From DASXMX01 sp036794395 (GTDB taxonomy: Bacteria; Planctomycetota; Phycisphaerae; Tepidisphaerales; Tepidisphaeraceae): a stretch of DNA of 62,748 bases. A program made the translations under genes and the position numbers. This document shows positions 1-9,500 of the stretch, piece by piece. The stretch's first letter is position 1. Every line of letters starts with the position of its first letter. The notes under the pieces are model-generated. The model was not told the DNA's origin. It was given only the letters and a program-made list of their open reading frames with translations, and made no database searches. The DNA is taken from the NCBI GenBank assembly GCA_036794395.1, contig DAIRGS010000003.1:1-62748 (forward strand), read 5' to 3'.

Positions 1-174
1 AACCAAGTTTCGACAGTTGGACAACCTTCTGAATTGATCACAAGAAAATGCCCGGCTCCGGCGAGTTGGTTTTCCCACATCTCACCCGGCGCCAGACCCG
101 AAGCCTCCACGACCACGGCCTGGAAGGCCGTGCCACTTAAAAGCAATGGCGCGGAATCGAGCACGGTCATTTAG
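1..174 (+). repeat. Dispersed intergenic repeat, family A, copy 1
   Basis: This stretch shares long blocks with 43950-44245, 60131-60280 and, in reverse, 62616-62748. Shared blocks are a GGTTTTCCCACATCT segment, an ACCCGGCGCC block, a hairpin of the type CACGGC..GCCGTG followed by CCAC, a GCGCGGAATC block and an end reading ATTTAG. On the minus strand the repeat begins with TAAAT and thereby supplies the TAA stop of the glycosyltransferase gene at 171. It may continue left of the window. A role as terminator or REP-like element is inference. Confidence 0.8.
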
Positions 175-2447
175 TGGCGATCGCTCTCGCACCACGCCTT
201 CCACATCTCCCGATATTCCCGCTCCACATCGCGCGCAAATCCCGCCCCATCCATCAAGGCCGAGCGCGACATGCGATCGCGCATCGTTGACCGCAACTCT
301 GCCAGCCGCGACAAATCCCCCGCCAGCTCCACCCCGATCTGAACATACCGCTCCTTCGAATCCGCAATCAGCTCCGTCAATCCGACATTCGACAGAATGC
401 TAACCCCTCCCCGCGTCGCGGCCGTCGGCCCGGCCAGTGTGATCACCGGAACGCCCATATAGAACGCATCACACGTCGTCGTCCCGCCGGGGTAAGGGAA
501 CGTGTCGAGGGCGATATCGACACTGTTGTATTGGTGCATGTATTGACTGATGGGAATGCGCGAGACGAAATGAATTCGATCCGGACTGATGCCCGCCTGG
601 GCAAAATCACCCTGAACCCGTTCCCGGTGCGCACCTTCACCCGCGTGGATGATCAGTTCAGAGCCAGGCACCTTCCCCATAATCTCCATCCACACACTCA
701 ACGCGGCCCGGCTGACTTTCCCAAAGTTATTCAACGATCCAAACGTGACGTGCCCCTTGGTCGCCGCCGGAAGTGGGGCAACCCCCGGTGCAGTGGCCGG
801 CGGCTCATAGCACCAATAAGTGTGTGCAAGACGAACCGATTTTTCCGAGTAAATCGATTCATCGATGCCCGGCGGATCGAGAAACGGATCGGTCAGCCGG
901 TAGTCAATCGTCTCCAGCCCGGTTGTGCTGCAATAGGCGAGATAAGTAACCTGCACAGGCGCCGGCTTGCGGGCAAAGGTCAGCATCCGCGTGCCATCCA
1001 TATGCATGGCAAGATCCACAAGGATGTCGATTCGGTCTTCACGAATCACCTTTGCAAGCGCCTCATCAGACAGGCCCGTGGTCGTTCGCCAGGCGTCAGA
1101 GGCATTTTTCAGTTTTTCAGTCACCGCATCAGGGCGCGCCAGATCGGTGTAACAGAAAATCTCAAACGCGCTATGATCGTGATGCTTCAGCAGCGGCAAA
1201 AGAAAACGCCCGACAGGATGTTCCCGCAGATCCATTGAAACATATCCCACCCGCAACCGCCGATCCGGCGAGCGCTCGTTGTCGTTCGGAATGATCTGGC
1301 CCGCAAGCGGCCTGGCGTACGCCTGGTTCCACGCCGCGTGCTCATCGGCAAGCTGTTTGGCGTCATACCCGGGATGAAAATGCAGACTGTATAAAAGATT
1401 CTCCGCCACCCGCGTATGCGGATCGAACCGCGCCGCCTGCCGATAGCACGCAATCGCTCCCTCGATTTCTCCCGTGTCCTTAAGCGCGTTGCCCAGGTTG
1501 TTGTAAGCCCCGCCAAATTCGTTGCGCAGAACAATTGCCTGACGAAATGCGTCTGCCGCTTCGTCAATTAGCCCTTTTTCGCACAGGATAATGCCTAGGT
1601 TGTTGTGCGCATCCGCATGATTTGCGTCGAGCGCAATCGCTCGCCGGGCCGCGACCATGCCCTCATCCAGCCGTCCCCGTTCACGGAGCGTATACGCCAA
1701 CTGATGAAACGATTCCGCCCTCCCCGCCTGAAGCTCGGTCGCCCGTGTGAACGCCTCAATGGCCTGCTCAAACCGTCCCACCCGATGAAGCGACACGCCC
1801 AGATTGTGATACACATCCGCGGCATCGCCCCCCTCGGGCCGCAGCGCGATGGCGCGCCCGTAAGTTTCGATGGCCTGTGCGAATTCGCCGGCCATGTGCA
1901 GTGCGGCGCCGAGATTGTTGTAACCTGCCGGTAGATCGGGCCGAAGCGAGATTGCCTTTCGGCCAACCGCGATCGCCTCGGTCAGGTCCCCGGTCAGGCG
2001 AAGCACGTTGCTCAAATTGGAGAGGATTTCAGCATCGCTGGGGGTAAGAGCCAGCGCTGCTCGAAATTCCCCCAGTGCTGCCCCCGGCTGACCCGCCCTG
2101 ACGAAAGAACGGGCCAGGTTGTTGTGCGAATCAACATCGGTTGGATCGAGCGCCACCGCATGACTCTGCGCAGCAATGGCATCCGAATGTCGCCCAACAG
2201 CGCTCAATGCAACCCCCCAGTTATTGTAATACGGCGCCGCATCAGGGCGCACGGAGATCGCCTTTCTAATCAGATCCACCGCGTCCGCGTTCCTCCCAAT
2301 CTGATGCGCAAGCACGCCCAGCAGATGCAGCGCATCGGCGTGATCCGGCTGTTGCGCTAGAATAGCGCGGTAAAGAACCTCCGCCTCCCCCAAACGCCCG
2401 GCACGGTGATGGTTCATCGCCTGTTCCAGCGATTGCTCAATGGTCAT
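171..2447 (-). CDS. TPR-repeat O-GlcNAc transferase-like glycosyltransferase (GT41/SPINDLY type)
   Basis: The 758-aa product has about ten tetratricopeptide repeats over residues 1-370, recognisable by recurring patterns such as YNNLGAALHMAGEFAQAIE, followed by a GT41 catalytic region from about residue 395. The catalytic part shows RVGYVSMDLREHPV, PAPVQVTYLAYCSTTGL and DTFPYPGGTTTCDA, all typical of OGT/SPINDLY C-terminal domains. These enzymes move a sugar from a UDP- or GDP-sugar to Ser/Thr of proteins; in bacteria targets are mostly unknown. The start is an ATG directly before the first TPR. There is no signal peptide, so it should be cytoplasmic. The stop codon lies inside the dispersed repeat 1-174. 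Family assignment is firm; donor sugar and target cannot be told. Confidence 0.9.
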   Translation of the reverse strand: MTIEQSLEQAMNHHRAGRLGEAEVLYRAILAQQPDHADALHLLGVLAHQIGRNADAVDLIRKAISVRPDAAPYYNNWGVALSAVGRHSDAIAAQSHAVALDPTDVDSHNNLARSFVRAGQPGAALGEFRAALALTPSDAEILSNLSNVLRLTGDLTEAIAVGRKAISLRPDLPAGYNNLGAALHMAGEFAQAIETYGRAIALRPEGGDAADVYHNLGVSLHRVGRFEQAIEAFTRATELQAGRAESFHQLAYTLRERGRLDEGMVAARRAIALDANHADAHNNLGIILCEKGLIDEAADAFRQAIVLRNEFGGAYNNLGNALKDTGEIEGAIACYRQAARFDPHTRVAENLLYSLHFHPGYDAKQLADEHAAWNQAYARPLAGQIIPNDNERSPDRRLRVGYVSMDLREHPVGRFLLPLLKHHDHSAFEIFCYTDLARPDAVTEKLKNASDAWRTTTGLSDEALAKVIREDRIDILVDLAMHMDGTRMLTFARKPAPVQVTYLAYCSTTGLETIDYRLTDPFLDPPGIDESIYSEKSVRLAHTYWCYEPPATAPGVAPLPAATKGHVTFGSLNNFGKVSRAALSVWMEIMGKVPGSELIIHAGEGAHRERVQGDFAQAGISPDRIHFVSRIPISQYMHQYNSVDIALDTFPYPGGTTTCDAFYMGVPVITLAGPTAATRGGVSILSNVGLTELIADSKERYVQIGVELAGDLSRLAELRSTMRDRMSRSALMDGAGFARDVEREYREMWKAWCESDRH

Positions 2448-2612
2448 TGATCGCCATTCTAGCCGAACAGGCTAATCGTATCTTGAGGCGGTACTTTGCA
2501 TGTTGATGAGTCGGCCCGATGCCAAATTAAATAGGCTGGAATCGAAGAGTCGCCGCAACAATCCCGTGTACCGTGCGTCCAATTGACGTCATCTCACTAG
2601 GAGCACCCAATT

Positions 2613-3518
2613 ATGCAGCTCGTCACATCGCACGCGGCACGTCATATCGCATTGCTACTGGTCGCAATTGCAGGTTCGGCAGTGCGGGGTGGACCGGCTG
2701 ATGCCCCGAAAGAACCACCTCCTAATACCGCCCCAGAGCTGAAAATCCTGTCTGAGCCCGGACTTGTGCAACTCCAGGATGCATCGCGAACGCAAACCCC
2801 GCCGCCATCTGTTCGCAGCCGGTACGGCGGCTTGCTTAAGCAAATCGAGGTGCCGACCGACCGCGCAACGTATGGCGACTTCTACGATTTCGGGTTTTGG
2901 CAGGGCAGCGCCTACGCCGGCCACACCGATCTGCCCGCCGGATATTGGGTTTATCTCGCCCCAAATTGGTACATATTCAAAGAGGATGTCTCAACGGCCC
3001 CCGCTTCGCCGCCCGCCATCCCCCGCGCCTGGGGCCCAGAGCAGGCCACCGGCGCTCCCGATACCTGGCCCAAATCCGGCGACATCGGAACCGCCTGGGC
3101 CTCCAAAACCCCCGACGGCCAGCCCGAGTGGCTTGAATTAACCTACGCCGAGCCAATGCATCCTGCCGCAGCCCTGGTTTATGAAACCTACAACCCCGGC
3201 GCCCTGACTCGCATCACCGCAATCGACGCCGATGGAAAAGAACTCGAACTTTGGGCTGGCGCCGATCCGACCGCGGCCGGAAGTGAAAAGGGGATTTCCG
3301 TCGTCCCTCTCCACGCCGCCACCGAGTTCAAGACAATTCGGATTTACATCGATTCCCAGAAAGTGCCGGGTTGGAACGAGATCGATGCCGTCGGTCTTGT
3401 GAACGAAAAGGGCGAAACCCGCTGGGCCGTTTCCGCGAAAGCCAGCAGCACCTACGCCGAGCGGGGTTCTATTCCCCCCGCATCGCCGCCCATCTTCGAC
3501 AGCCTTCGCAATCGCTAA
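2613..3518 (+). CDS. Secreted discoidin-like (F5/8-type) domain protein
   Basis: 301 aa. Residues 1-26 form a signal peptide (basic start, hydrophobic LLLVAIAGSAVRGG). After a proline-rich linker, residues 140-270 contain GPEQATGAPDTW, WLELTYAEPMHPAAAL, ETYNPGALTRI and IRIYIDSQKVPGWNEIDAVGL. This is the pattern of the pappalysin/discoidin-like beta-sandwich found in many planctomycete exported proteins. Such domains bind carbohydrates or proteins; no catalytic residues are seen. The ATG follows an AGGAG ribosome site (2598-2602). The gene stands alone, divergent from the glycosyltransferase. The domain assignment rests on pattern memory and is moderately sure; the ligand is unknown. Confidence 0.7.
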   Translation: MQLVTSHAARHIALLLVAIAGSAVRGGPADAPKEPPPNTAPELKILSEPGLVQLQDASRTQTPPPSVRSRYGGLLKQIEVPTDRATYGDFYDFGFWQGSAYAGHTDLPAGYWVYLAPNWYIFKEDVSTAPASPPAIPRAWGPEQATGAPDTWPKSGDIGTAWASKTPDGQPEWLELTYAEPMHPAAALVYETYNPGALTRITAIDADGKELELWAGADPTAAGSEKGISVVPLHAATEFKTIRIYIDSQKVPGWNEIDAVGLVNEKGETRWAVSAKASSTYAERGSIPPASPPIFDSLRNR

Positions 3519-3527
3519 CCAGGATTA

Positions 3528-3677
3528 TTCACCGCAGAGACGCCGAGTACGCAGAGAATTCAGAACGAGCAAGAACTTATGTGCAGAATCAACTAGTAGT
3601 TTGTCACGCATGTTGCGCAGCTTACACATCTCATCCCTCCCCGTTTTCTCTGCGATCTCTGCGACTCCGCGGTGAAT
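3528..3677. repeat. Imperfect long palindrome, CGCAGAGAC type
   Basis: The left arm 3528-3557 (TTCACCGCAGAGACGCCGAG and following) is nearly the reverse complement of the right arm 3648-3677. The arms are separated by about 90 bp. The same style of arm (CACAGAG or CACGAAG iterations) occurs at 48903-49241 and 51021-51170. The rest of this gap, 3678-3962, shows no gene or further structure. Confidence 0.75.
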
Positions 3678-3962
3678 CATGAATTTTCCGGGCTAACCGC
3701 CATGGCCTGCTAACCTACCACCAACATCTTCACATAAGAGTATGACTCGCCGCCCAATCCCCCGCCCCCGCCGGACCCAACTTTTACCACCCAGCAACCC
3801 CCACGCCGGCGGCACAGCCGTAAGCCGTCCCGCCGCGGTTCGATGAACTCACGCCACTTCCGCCACGTCGGAGACGAGGGCAGATTCATTCGCCAACAAT
3901 CCGCCGACCGACACCCCGTATGAAAAGTTGCGGTTCATGCAACGCACATGTGCCTGCTCGCC

Positions 3963-5474
3963 TTACTCCTGCGCCAGCTTCCCAGCGAGTGCCAATTCAA
4001 TTTCCTCGATCACCTGTTTGTTATCGGGCGTGGTCTTGCTTGCCCAGCGGCCGATCACGTTGCCGTTGCGGCTGACCAGGAACTTCGTAAAGTTCCAGGT
4101 GATTTCTCCGGCGAACTCCCCGGCGGTGGATTTCTCGGTGAGGAACCTATAGAGCGGCGTTTTTCCTTCGCCGACGACCGCCACCTTTGACATCATCGGA
4201 AAGGTCACATTGTAATTGCCCGAACAAAAAGCCTTGATCTCTTCATTGGTTCCAGGCTCCTGTTGGCCAAAGTCATTGGCGGGAAAGCCGATCACGACCA
4301 AGCCTTGGGTGGCGTACTTTTTGTAAAGCGATTCGAGGCCCGTGTACTGAGGCGTGTTGCCGGACTTGCTGGCAACGTTCACAATCAAAACCACCTTGCC
4401 CTTGTACTGGTCGAGTTTGGCGTCTTTGCCATTGATGTCCTTTACGGGAAAATCGAGTGGGCTGGCGCCGTTCGACCTTCGCGCGTTCATGACCACCCGC
4501 TCCATCCAGCCCTTCCGATCAATCCTCGACATAATCTGCAATGCGTTGTCATCACCGGCTTGGAGGATGCCCAGTTCCTTGAGTCGCAACCCCGCCTCTC
4601 CCCCTTCGCTTGCAAGGTTCAGTTCCAACGCCGCCAGCGCACGGATCAGCCAGATGTCGCGGTCCTTGGGTTGGTTCTTCAGGTAGGTAGCGCTGGCCTT
4701 GAGGATCTCATTGAGGTAACCCGTCGAGGCCTCGGCGTTGCCGCCCTTGGCGGCATTGCGGTAATCGGCGACGGCGCCCATGACGTTGGCACGCAGGAGC
4801 CTGTCGGAATCACTGATCGCCGGTGTGGCGGGCGGTACAGCAGCCGCCGTCACAGCCGGCCTGAGTGTCGCGGCTGATTTCAATCGGGCCAGTGCCGTGG
4901 TTGCCTCGGCACTGCCCAACTGGCTGCTCTTCTCATACCACCTGGAAGCCTCGGCGAGATCAACCTTGCCGCCCAGTTCCAGTTCGGAGCATCGGCCAAG
5001 CCACAGGCTGGCCCACCGCGCTTTTGTTTTGTCCGAACCTTCCGCGACGGTCAGAAGCTGTTTTCGCAGATAGCCCTCGGCTAGCCATCCTTTCTGTGTC
5101 AGAAGCGCCAGCACCCGAGCGGCTTTCTGCTTGTCGGCGTCTGAGACATTGCCCGCGGGAAGCGCGCGAATCCGCTCGCCGGCAAGGCTGCCGAAGAGGC
5201 TGTCGTCGGTCTCCAGCGCCCCGGCAGCCATGAGAAGCAGCGCGTCGAGCTTTTCGCCGTACTGGACGGTGAAGCTTTCGCACTTTGTAACAAGCCGAGT
5301 GAGGGCGGTACGCCGCTCCGGGCTGCCGGCGGGCAGGGCCTTGGCAGAGTTTGCAAGGTCGGTGATTGAGGCGTAGTCGGCTTGCGCGGAAGCCGACAAT
5401 GGATCGGCGGCGAATGAGGCACCGCATTGAAGTGAGAAATGGAACAGGACCGCAATTGATATAATTCGGAACAT
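3963..5474 (-). CDS. Exported glutathione-peroxidase-fold protein lacking the peroxidatic Cys/Sec
   Basis: 503 aa from the ATG at 5474, chosen because residues 1-23 then form a signal peptide (MFRIISIAVLFHFSLQCGAS). An in-frame ATG at 5567 would put 31 non-signal residues in front. Residues 30-330 are helical, TPR/Sel1-like (SRWYEKSSQLGSAEATTALA). Residues 345-500 are a GPx domain: VNVASKSGNTPQYTGLESLY, FPANDFGQQEPGTNEEI, WNFTKFLV. Gln, Trp and Asn of the catalytic tetrad remain, but the residue that should be Cys or Sec (NVASKC/U) is Ser371, codon TCC at 4362-4364. The usual resolving-Cys region (FCSGNYNV) is kept. Ordinary peroxidase chemistry is therefore unlikely; a thioredoxin-fold binding or sensing role is inference. 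Confidence 0.8.
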   Translation of the reverse strand: MFRIISIAVLFHFSLQCGASFAADPLSASAQADYASITDLANSAKALPAGSPERRTALTRLVTKCESFTVQYGEKLDALLLMAAGALETDDSLFGSLAGERIRALPAGNVSDADKQKAARVLALLTQKGWLAEGYLRKQLLTVAEGSDKTKARWASLWLGRCSELELGGKVDLAEASRWYEKSSQLGSAEATTALARLKSAATLRPAVTAAAVPPATPAISDSDRLLRANVMGAVADYRNAAKGGNAEASTGYLNEILKASATYLKNQPKDRDIWLIRALAALELNLASEGGEAGLRLKELGILQAGDDNALQIMSRIDRKGWMERVVMNARRSNGASPLDFPVKDINGKDAKLDQYKGKVVLIVNVASKSGNTPQYTGLESLYKKYATQGLVVIGFPANDFGQQEPGTNEEIKAFCSGNYNVTFPMMSKVAVVGEGKTPLYRFLTEKSTAGEFAGEITWNFTKFLVSRNGNVIGRWASKTTPDNKQVIEEIELALAGKLAQE

Positions 5475-5563
5475 GATGAAAAATCGCCAGCGCATTTTGC
5501 AACAAATGCCGCACCTTACACTCGTGCCGCAATCCTTTGTTGTGGCGCCCCGAGGTATCGAAT

Positions 5564-6720
5564 TCATGGAAGGATTATCTCGAGTGCCCCTTGCGTCTTC
5601 ACCGGCGAAGTTGCTTTTGATGCGGTCGATTCGGAGGAAAGGACGTCGTCGAGAGGGGATGACGCGCTAGTCGCGATTGTTCCAGTCGAAAGCACATCGT
5701 CCAAAGCCGAGGTTCCACGCGCTGGAACGCCGATCGCACGTTTCATAAGCTCATCCCAAACCATTCTGCGTCTCTGGCGCGCGGAGTTTGCCGCATCGTT
5801 CGCCTCCCACATACTCGTGGCGTAATTCTCAGTCATTTTGTCGATTGCGGTAGACATAGCCGACCCTTGCCCCTCTCCCTTAACGGCCAGGCCAACTGAT
5901 GCGGAGGCAGCGGCGGTCCCCGCACCTTTCCACAGATTTGATTCAAACTCGTCCCGTTTAGCCTTTTCCTCCACAATAAGCTGCGCGCTAACCGAATATA
6001 GCTGCGCGGTAGACGCATCAGATAAATCTGAAGAAAGACGTTGGTTGGTGTTGGCCGTGATCTGCCGAGTCGCATTCATCAAACCGTCCCACGACTGCTT
6101 GCCCTGTGCCGTCCATGTGCCGCCTGTTGTTTGGCCGACTGAAGCTTGGAGGCGGCTTGCCGGGCATCGAATTGCTGTTGCTGCACCGCCTCGGCCTGCC
6201 GCTGGCCGGCGTAAATACGGTCCCAGGATTGAATGCTTTGCATCGACCTTTGAAACGACTGATCCACCGGTGAGGGCGTAATGCCGCCTCGTTGACCTGC
6301 ACCCGGATTGGTGCCGTTCTTCGTCACTTCGATGCCATCGCCGATCGAAGGTCCGACTTGACGCCAGCCGGGCGTATCGTTTGGCCCCGTCGCTTCGTGA
6401 TATTGCCACTGATATTTCGATCCGTTGACGGTTCCACCGTTGCCTGGTGCGTTTGAACTGGTCTGATTGCTTGCTGATTTACTGCCCGAATTGCTGCCGC
6501 CGGCAGGCGGGCGCGCCGTGCTCTGCGACCCAGCGGAGGACGTCCCGGAACTGCCTCCCCCGCTGGAAGCGCCGCTCGATGAGCCGCCGGAAGAACCATG
6601 CGAGGCGCCGCCGCCACTTGGCGGAGCGGCGGAGAGGTTTGAAATACTGAAGAATGCGCCCAACGACAGCGATGCAATGATTGCGAGCGAACGACGACGG
6701 GGGAAGTGTTTTGCACCCAT
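5564..6720 (-). pseudogene. Secreted Gly/Ser-rich protein gene broken by one frameshift
   Basis: The start at 6720 gives a signal peptide (RRRSLAIIASLSLGAFFSIS) and a Gly/Ser-rich linker, continuing to DARQAASKLQSAKQQAA. That frame stops at 6079. A second frame, one base back, continues sensibly as GTWTAQGKQSWDGLM through to the stop at 5564. The two frames overlap at about 6079-6180, and a single -1 shift near 6125-6160 joins them into one protein of about 385 residues. The part before the overlap in the second frame is arginine-rich nonsense. The cause may be decay, a sequencing error or, less likely, programmed frameshifting. No domain is recognised. Confidence 0.6.
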
Positions 6721-6934
6721 CGGGGGAATCCTTTACATGGCGTTAGAGGCACAGATATGCGGATCGACCCGTCACGAACGGCTCATTACATTTTATACAC
6801 GCGCAATTTAACTGCGAGGCCAGACCTGTCAAGACAAAAATGCGGCCGGTAACCGCTGAAGGGTCCGTGACACTCTGGTACGCCTTAACGGGATCGCTCT
6901 GAATTGGACACGGACCCGCTTGCCTAGGCACCAG

Positions 6935-6990
6935 CAACCAGCAACTGACAACTGACAAGTGACAAAGGATAACTGACAAAGGACAATCAG
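6935..6990 (+). repeat. Short tandem-like AACTGACAA / GACAAAGGA iterations
   Basis: CAACTGACAACTGACAAGTG, then ACAAAGGATAACTGACAAAGGACAA, is a degenerate string of 9- to 15-bp units in the 415-bp gap between the divergent genes at 6720 and 7137. I see no gene in the rest of that gap. The upstream part (6721-6840) is AT-richer and could hold promoters. Confidence 0.6.
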
Positions 6991-7136
6991 CAAACTTTCG
7001 ACAAATGCAACGCAATGAAACGAAATGCAACGTTCCCCAGGAATAACTAAAACCGTTGACCCGGCTGCGAGCACTGATGGTGTAGGTCCGTCGTTGGTGC
7101 GATGATTCACCCCGTTCGGAACTCACAGGAGATGCG

Positions 7137-8438
7137 ATGGCAAGGTGCTTACTGACGTTGTCCGTAGTTTTGATGCTGGTCACGATGGCGGCTGGCGCGC
7201 AACTCACCATCCGTGGCGGCAATAATACCTTCCAAAATCAGGTCACGATCACCATCGAAGGCGATTTCCGCGTCATTCGATCCAACGGCATTCCCAATCA
7301 CCCAACCGGCCAATTCCCCGGCCGCGGGAATCCCAACACCATCTCGCCCCAGAAATACGAGTTTCGCGTCATGGCAAATCCCAAACCGGCCGCCGCCAGC
7401 ACACCGCTCATCCTTGGGCCTTTCGGAATCGCAGTGAACGGCGTCCTGTTCGATCCCGGCGCGGATGAATGGTGGAACGGAGATCGCACCTCCGGCTGGC
7501 AATATGAGCCGCTCAAGATGGCGCCACTCTTCCTGGGAACGGATTCCAGCCACGCACATGTGCAGCCCAACGGCGCATATCACTACCACGGCATCCCCAC
7601 CGGACTGCTCTACACCCTCACCGATGGCAAAGAAAAAATGGTGATCCTCGGATGGGCCGCCGACGGCTTTCCCATCTACAACAACCTCGGTCACACAAAG
7701 CCCACCGACGCCGCCAGCCCACTCCGAATCCTCAAATCCAGCTACCGCGTCAAGCCCGGCCAACGCCCCAACGGCCCCGGCGGAAACTACGATGGCGCAT
7801 TCGTCGCCGATTACGAATACGCCCCCAACACCGGAGACCTCGACGAATCCAACGGCATCTTCGGCCCAACCCCCGAATACCCCAACGGAATCTACCACTA
7901 CGTGCTAACCGACCAGTTCCCCTACATCCCGCGCCAATTTCACGGAACACCCGACAAGAGCTTCATGCGCGGTCCAGGTGGCGGCCGTGGCCCCGGCGGC
8001 CGTCGCGGTCCAGGCCAGGGTCCACCCAACGGCGGCTTCCACCTGATTCCCCCCTTCGCCGAAGAACCCCTGAACCTCACCAATTACCAGCGTCAAAAGA
8101 TCACCCCCATCGAAGGCCAGGCAAGAAAAACTCTCGAAACCATCCTCACTCCCGATCAACTCAAAACGCTAAAAGAAACACGCCCTCCTCGCGGTGGCCC
8201 CGGTGGCGCAGGTGAACGGGACGGAGGCAACCCCCGACAAAGATCAACCCCGCCACGCGGCGGCATCCATCTGATTCCCCCCTTCGCCGTTGCGAAATTA
8301 AACCTCACCGATTCACAAGAGAAGCAGATCGCCGAAGCCCAAGCCATCGCCAAAGAACAGCTCGCGAAAATCTTAACCCCCGAGCAATTGAAGACACTCG
8401 AAGAAGCCCGCCCACCCCAGGGCGACCGCATCCCGTGA
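7137..8438 (+). CDS. Secreted YHYH-domain protein with two C-terminal LTxxQ-type repeats
   Basis: 433 aa with signal peptide 1-21 (LLTLSVVLMLVTMAAGA). Residues 40-275 form a YHYH domain, with the hallmark HAHVQPNGAYHYHGIPTGLL plus GYSW-like segments (VILGWAADGFPIYN, PNGIYHYVLTDQFPYIPR). A Gly/Arg/Pro linker (GPGGGRGPGGRRGPGQGPP) follows. Then come two repeats of about 55 residues, each starting G-G-[FI]-H-L-I-P-P-F-A and holding NLTNYQRQK or NLTDSQEKQ and ILTPDQLKTL or ILTPEQLKTL. That is the LTxxQ pattern of Spy/CpxP-like periplasmic proteins. The ATG has an AGGAG site five bases upstream. YHYH proteins are of unknown biochemical function; metal binding by the His cluster is only plausible. 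Confidence 0.85.
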   Translation: MARCLLTLSVVLMLVTMAAGAQLTIRGGNNTFQNQVTITIEGDFRVIRSNGIPNHPTGQFPGRGNPNTISPQKYEFRVMANPKPAAASTPLILGPFGIAVNGVLFDPGADEWWNGDRTSGWQYEPLKMAPLFLGTDSSHAHVQPNGAYHYHGIPTGLLYTLTDGKEKMVILGWAADGFPIYNNLGHTKPTDAASPLRILKSSYRVKPGQRPNGPGGNYDGAFVADYEYAPNTGDLDESNGIFGPTPEYPNGIYHYVLTDQFPYIPRQFHGTPDKSFMRGPGGGRGPGGRRGPGQGPPNGGFHLIPPFAEEPLNLTNYQRQKITPIEGQARKTLETILTPDQLKTLKETRPPRGGPGGAGERDGGNPRQRSTPPRGGIHLIPPFAVAKLNLTDSQEKQIAEAQAIAKEQLAKILTPEQLKTLEEARPPQGDRIP

Positions 8439-8459
8439 CTCCGGCAGATAAATCCCCGC

Positions 8460-9260
8460 TCATTTCAGCACCGGCAGCAAAATCACCTGACGCAGGTCCA
8501 TCACAGGGCCGGTCGCGGCCTTGGGTTTGAGAGTAAGGGTTTGGATGCCGGGCTTGTCGAAGGTGACCGTGCCAACTTCCAGGAAGGTGAAGGTGTGGAA
8601 GCTGCCGGTGTTTTTGGTCGAATAGTTGATGGTTTGATCGGCGACAGTGATCGTGATCTCCTTGGTTCCGGGGCTGCCCTGCATGGCGACTACGTTGAAT
8701 TTGCCGGGTTTTTTCACCTCAAAATCCCAACTCACCCAGTCTTTCGGATTGGACCAGTAACCGAGTGTGTTTTTGTCGGGGCGAAATTCATATCGAAGAT
8801 TCACGCCGTGAACCGTTGCATCGTGTGCGTGCAGCGTAATGGACAGATCGTCGGCCTGAATGATCGGCTTGCCCTCCGGCGCCGGCGTAAAAACCAGTGA
8901 TTTGACGACCAGCGGCGCCTTGGCATCGGCCGGCTCGGTCTCAATCGCGAGTGGCCGCTCATTGGCAGTATCAATGTAAATCCGCCCGAGTTTAGCCGCT
9001 GCCCCATCCGTCGTGCCGGCCATATCCTTTCCCGCGATCGTAAGCTTCACCTTTCCTGCCGCGGCGTTCTCCAACCGCGCTTCCACGTCATACATCCCCC
9101 ATCGAGAAGGCTTGTATTTTCCCTGTACCTGCGCGCCAGCCTGAGACGGAGTCCATGTGACGACCCCATCACCATCGCTCACCGCGCTATCCGCCGCACG
9201 GATGATCGATGTGAATGCCGAGACGATGACCCAGATGCACACCAGTAATCGAACGCGCAT
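8460..9260 (-). CDS. Secreted beta-sandwich protein, CBM-like / DUF5077-like
   Basis: 266 aa from the ATG at 9260. This start has a GAGGAA ribosome site and gives a signal peptide (MRVRLLVCIWVIVSAFTSII). A longer reading frame to 9518 would translate an intergenic palindrome and is rejected. The mature part has two all-beta halves, residues 28-140 (WTPSQAGAQVQGKYKPSRWG..YDVEA) and 150-266 (WVSWDFEVKKPGKFNVV, QTLTLKPKAATGPVMDLRQV). The second half resembles carbohydrate-binding modules appended to planctomycete sulfatases and fucosidases. No catalytic motif is visible. Ligand binding in the periplasm or outside is inference. Confidence 0.65.
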   Translation of the reverse strand: MRVRLLVCIWVIVSAFTSIIRAADSAVSDGDGVVTWTPSQAGAQVQGKYKPSRWGMYDVEARLENAAAGKVKLTIAGKDMAGTTDGAAAKLGRIYIDTANERPLAIETEPADAKAPLVVKSLVFTPAPEGKPIIQADDLSITLHAHDATVHGVNLRYEFRPDKNTLGYWSNPKDWVSWDFEVKKPGKFNVVAMQGSPGTKEITITVADQTINYSTKNTGSFHTFTFLEVGTVTFDKPGIQTLTLKPKAATGPVMDLRQVILLPVLK

Positions 9261-9342
9261 GGCAGGTTCCTCACATGAAGGTCGAAGGGAATTCGCGACC
9301 GCGAGCATACTCGAAACAGTATGCGTTAAAAACGCGCTTCGC

Positions 9343-9500
9343 CCCGCCTTGGCGGCTCGGTTTAGGGCAATCGCATGTGCCGTCTTTGGGAGTGCGAGGC
9401 TCCCGCCGAGCCGCGTTTTTCGGCAAAGCTTCAGCTCGGCGGGAGCCTCGCACTCCCAGGATCCATGCACAATCGCTCCATATGCGATTGCCTTGGCGGC
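9343..9500. repeat. Nested inverted repeats with a perfect 24-bp arm
   Basis: Positions 9388-9411 and 9434-9457 are exact reverse complements (24 bp; core GAGGCTCCCGCCGAGC), separated by 22 bp. They are framed by GGCTCGGTT copies and by CAATCGCAT / ATGCGATTG. The element fills the gap between two divergent secreted-protein genes. In many planctomycete genomes this kind of sequence (AGCGAGGCTCCCGCC) is a dispersed intergenic element; that link is from memory. Confidence 0.8.
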
